Translations under genes and position numbers: made by a program
In this document: in pieces, positions 1 to 45,000 of the stretch
Numbering within the stretch: position 1 is the stretch's first letter
Layout: the number at the start of each line of letters is the position of its first letter
Notes under the pieces: generated by a model
Database searches by the model: none
Told to the model about the DNA's origin: nothing
Seen by the model: only the letters and a program-made list of their open reading frames with translations
NCBI GenBank assembly: GCA_034096865.1
Contig: JAWQFJ010028213.1
Span: 57,501 to 102,500, forward strand
DNA: 45,000 nt
Reading direction: 5' to 3'
Source of the DNA: Theodoxus fluviatilis
Lineage: Eukaryota; Mollusca; Gastropoda; Cycloneritida; Neritidae

Positions 1-403
1 CTTTCCACTGAAGTAGTATTTTCATATTCAGCTTCATTCCATCCGTGTTCTTTCTTTCTTTCTTTCTTTCTCTCTTTATCTTTCTTTAGAGTCTTCTTGT
101 TTAAATTCTGTTTTTGCATTGTTTTGTTTATTCTTTCCTTGTTTCTTTCTTGCATTATTTCGGGTTTTTTCCTTACTTCCATCGGTTTTATTGTTCTTTA
201 TTTCTTTAGGGGGTTAATCTTTCTTGCATTTCTGTCTTTACTTCTGTCTTTTTTAAACTTATTTTTCTCCTGCTCCAGATAGCTTTCACAAAGATTCAAC
301 GCTTTCAGAAACTAAATACATGTGGAGTACAAATCTGATTCACTCCATTAGAAATTGTTTTGTTTGTCAACATTTCCGTTTGGGTAGGCAGGGATGGATG
401 GTT
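1..403. other. Intron sequence upstream of the 38-bp array
   Basis: T-rich DNA with a short (TTTC)n at about 49-75. I see no exon; the 61-codon frame at 97-282 is hydrophobic low-complexity and unsupported. Confidence 0.7.
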
Positions 404-2292
404 TTGCAGTGTACACTACCTGTCACTCTGGTGTGGGTAGAGGTGGATGTAATGTCACACTGGTGTGGATAGTGGTGGATGTAGTTGTAGTGTGACACTG
501 ATGTGGGTAGCGGTGGATGTAGTTGCAGTGTCACACTGGTGTGGGTAGTGGTGGGTGTAGTTGTAATGTCACACTGATGTAGGTATTGGTGGATGTAGTT
601 GTAATGTCACACTGATGTGGGTAGTGGTGGGTGTAGTTGTAGTGTCACACTGGTGTGAGTAGTGGTGGGTGTAGTTGTAATGTCACACTGGTGTGGGTAG
701 TGGTGGATGTAGTTGTAATGTCACACTGGTGTGGGTAGTGGCTGATGTAGTTGTAATGTCACACTGGTGTGGGTAGTGGTGGATGCAGTTGTAATGTCAC
801 ACTGGTGTGGGTAGTGGTGACTGTAGTTGTAGTGGCAAACTGATGTGGATAGTGGTGGATGTAGTTGTAGTGTCACACTAATGTGGGTAGTGGTAGAAGT
901 AGTTGCAGTGTCACACTGGTGTGGGTAGCGGTGGATGTAGTTGTAATTTCACACTGGTGTGGGTAGTGGTGGATGTAGTTGCAGTGTCACACTGGTGTGG
1001 GTAGCGGTGGATGTAGTTGCAGTGTCACACTGGTGTGGTAGCGGTGGATGTAATTGCAGTGTCACACTGGTGTGGGTAGTGGTGGATGTAGTTGCAGTGT
1101 CACACTGGTGTGGGTAGTGGTGGATGTAGTTGCAGTGTCACACTGACGTGGGTAGTGGTGGATGTAGTTGTAGTGTCACACTGGTGTGAGTAGTGGTGGG
1201 TGTAGTTGTAATGTCACACTGGTGTGGGTAGTGGTGGATGTAGTTGTAATGTCACACTGGTGTGGGTAGTGGCTGATGTAGTTGTAATGTCACACTGGTG
1301 TGGGTAGTGGTGGATGCAGTTGTAATTTCACACTGGTGTGGGTAGTGGTGACTGTAGTTGCAGTGTCAAACTGATGTGGATAGTGGTGGATGTAGTTGTA
1401 GTGTCACACTAATGTGGGTAGTGGTAGAAGTAGTTGCAGTGTCACACTGGTGTGGGTAGCGGTGGATGTAGTTGCAGTGTCACACTGGTGTGGTAGCGGT
1501 GGATGTAGTTGCAGTGTCACACTGGTGTGGGTAGTGGTGGATGTAGTTGCAGTGTCACACTGGTGTGGTAGCGGTGGATGTAGTTGCAGTGTCACACTGA
1601 TGTGGGTAGTGGTGGATGTAGTTGCAGTGTCACACTGGTGTGGTAGCGGTGGATGTAGTTGCAGTGTCACACTGGTGTGGTAGCGGTGGATGTAGTTGCA
1701 GTGTCACACTGATGTGGGTAGTGGTGGATGTAGTTGCAGTGTCACACTGGTGTGAGTAGTGGTGGGTGTAGTTGTAATGTCACACTGGTGTGGGTAGTGG
1801 TGGATGTAGTTGTAATGTCACACTGATGTGGGTAGTGGTGGATGTAGTTGCAGTGTCACACTGGTGTGGTAGCGGTGGATGTAGTTGCAGTGTCACACTG
1901 GTGTGGGTAGTGGTGGATGTAGTTGCAGTGTCACACTGATGTGGGTAGTGGTGGATGTAGTTGCAGTGTCACACTGGTGTGGGTAGTGGTGGATGTAGTT
2001 GCAGTGTCACACTGGTGTGGGTAGTGGTGGATGTAGTTGCAGTGTCACACTGATGTGGGTAGTGGTGGATGTAGTTGCAGTGTCACACTGGTGTGGGTAG
2101 TGGTGGATGTAGTTGCAGTGTCACACTGGTGTGGGTAGTGGTGGATGTAGTTGCAATGTCACACTGGTGTGGATAGTGGTGGATGTAGTTGCAGTCTCAC
2201 ACTGGTGTGGGTAGTGGAAGAAATAGTTGCAGTGTCACAATGGTGTGGGTAGTGGTATAAGTAGTTGCAGTGTACATGGCCTGTCACACTGG
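404..2292 (+). repeat. 38-bp minisatellite, ~49 copies
   Basis: The unit has the core TCACACTGGTGTGGGTAGTG followed by GTGGATGTAGTTGCAGTG, 36-38 bp long. A rare variant with GGCTGATG occurs at 741 and again at 1272, so a block of about 531 bp (14 units) has been duplicated inside the array. It lies in the intron before exon 1. Confidence 0.97.
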
Positions 2293-2473
2293 GAAGTGAA
2301 TACGAAGGTGTTGACGAGTGATGACAGTTTGCAACAGTGGCGAAAACTGTATGACGACGATTACGACGCAGACGAAGACGACGATGATGTTGAAATGAGA
2401 GGAAGAGGATAAAAAGAAGGATTTCAGAGAGTGGACTATCTGTTTATTTGTTTGCTTGCTTGTTTGTTTACAG

Positions 2474-45000
<42,527 letters not shown>

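Overview
The window is a stretch of animal nuclear DNA carrying most of the triple-helix region of one fibrillar collagen gene on the + strand. Twenty-eight phase-0 GT-AG exons (2474-43684) of 45, 54, 99, 108, 153, 162, 216, 243 or 270 bp encode 924 residues of Gly-X-Y. Aligned from memory to vertebrate COL1A1, they run without an indel from helix residue 4 to residue 927 of about 1014. The signal peptide, N-propeptide and N-telopeptide lie upstream of the window. The last ~87 helix residues and the C-propeptide lie downstream. I infer a lophotrochozoan, most likely a gastropod mollusc. The reasons are the clade-A-like helix with an ancestral exon plan, a Gly-to-Ala interruption like one I recall from abalone collagens, and two LINE types with mollusc-like protein signatures. 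The species cannot be named from the sequence.

Exons make up about 6% of the window and tandem repeats roughly half. Nearly every long intron has its own array with its own unit (8, 11, 13, 15, 21, 24, 25, 31, 32, 33, 34, 35, 38, 40, 42, 47 or 69 bp, or a microsatellite). The largest is a 34-bp satellite of about 146 copies at 19985-24950, with nested higher-order duplications of 442 and 1938 bp. Several arrays lie directly against an exon. In intron 19 the array unit begins with the splice donor itself, so about 13 further GTAAGT copies follow exon 19. In intron 2 the unit resembles the acceptor of exon 3. Intron 5 holds about 20 perfect TGACGTCA (CRE) palindromes.

Layout: 1-2473, upstream intron with a 38-bp minisatellite; 2474-12526, exons 1-11; 12527-16209, intron 11 with three unrelated minisatellites; 16210-19555, exons 12-14; 19556-24981, the 34-bp satellite; 24982-31509, exons 15-20, with a LINE 3' fragment at 25842-26273; 31510-35542, intron 20 with a nearly full-length antisense RTE-like LINE (31851-35070) whose single reading frame has five stops and no frameshift; 35543-43684, exons 21-28; 43685-45000, a 47-bp array cut by the window end.

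The only functional gene is the collagen. Recognisable protein features are a KGH cross-link site at helix 85-90, the integrin motif GFPGER at 502-507, one Gly-to-Ala break at 601, and loss of the vertebrate collagenase motif at 772-777. Exon fusions and shifted introns relative to vertebrates fit an ancestral gene built of 54- and 45-bp exons, from which different introns were lost in each lineage. Vertebrate comparisons are from memory, since no alignment was run.
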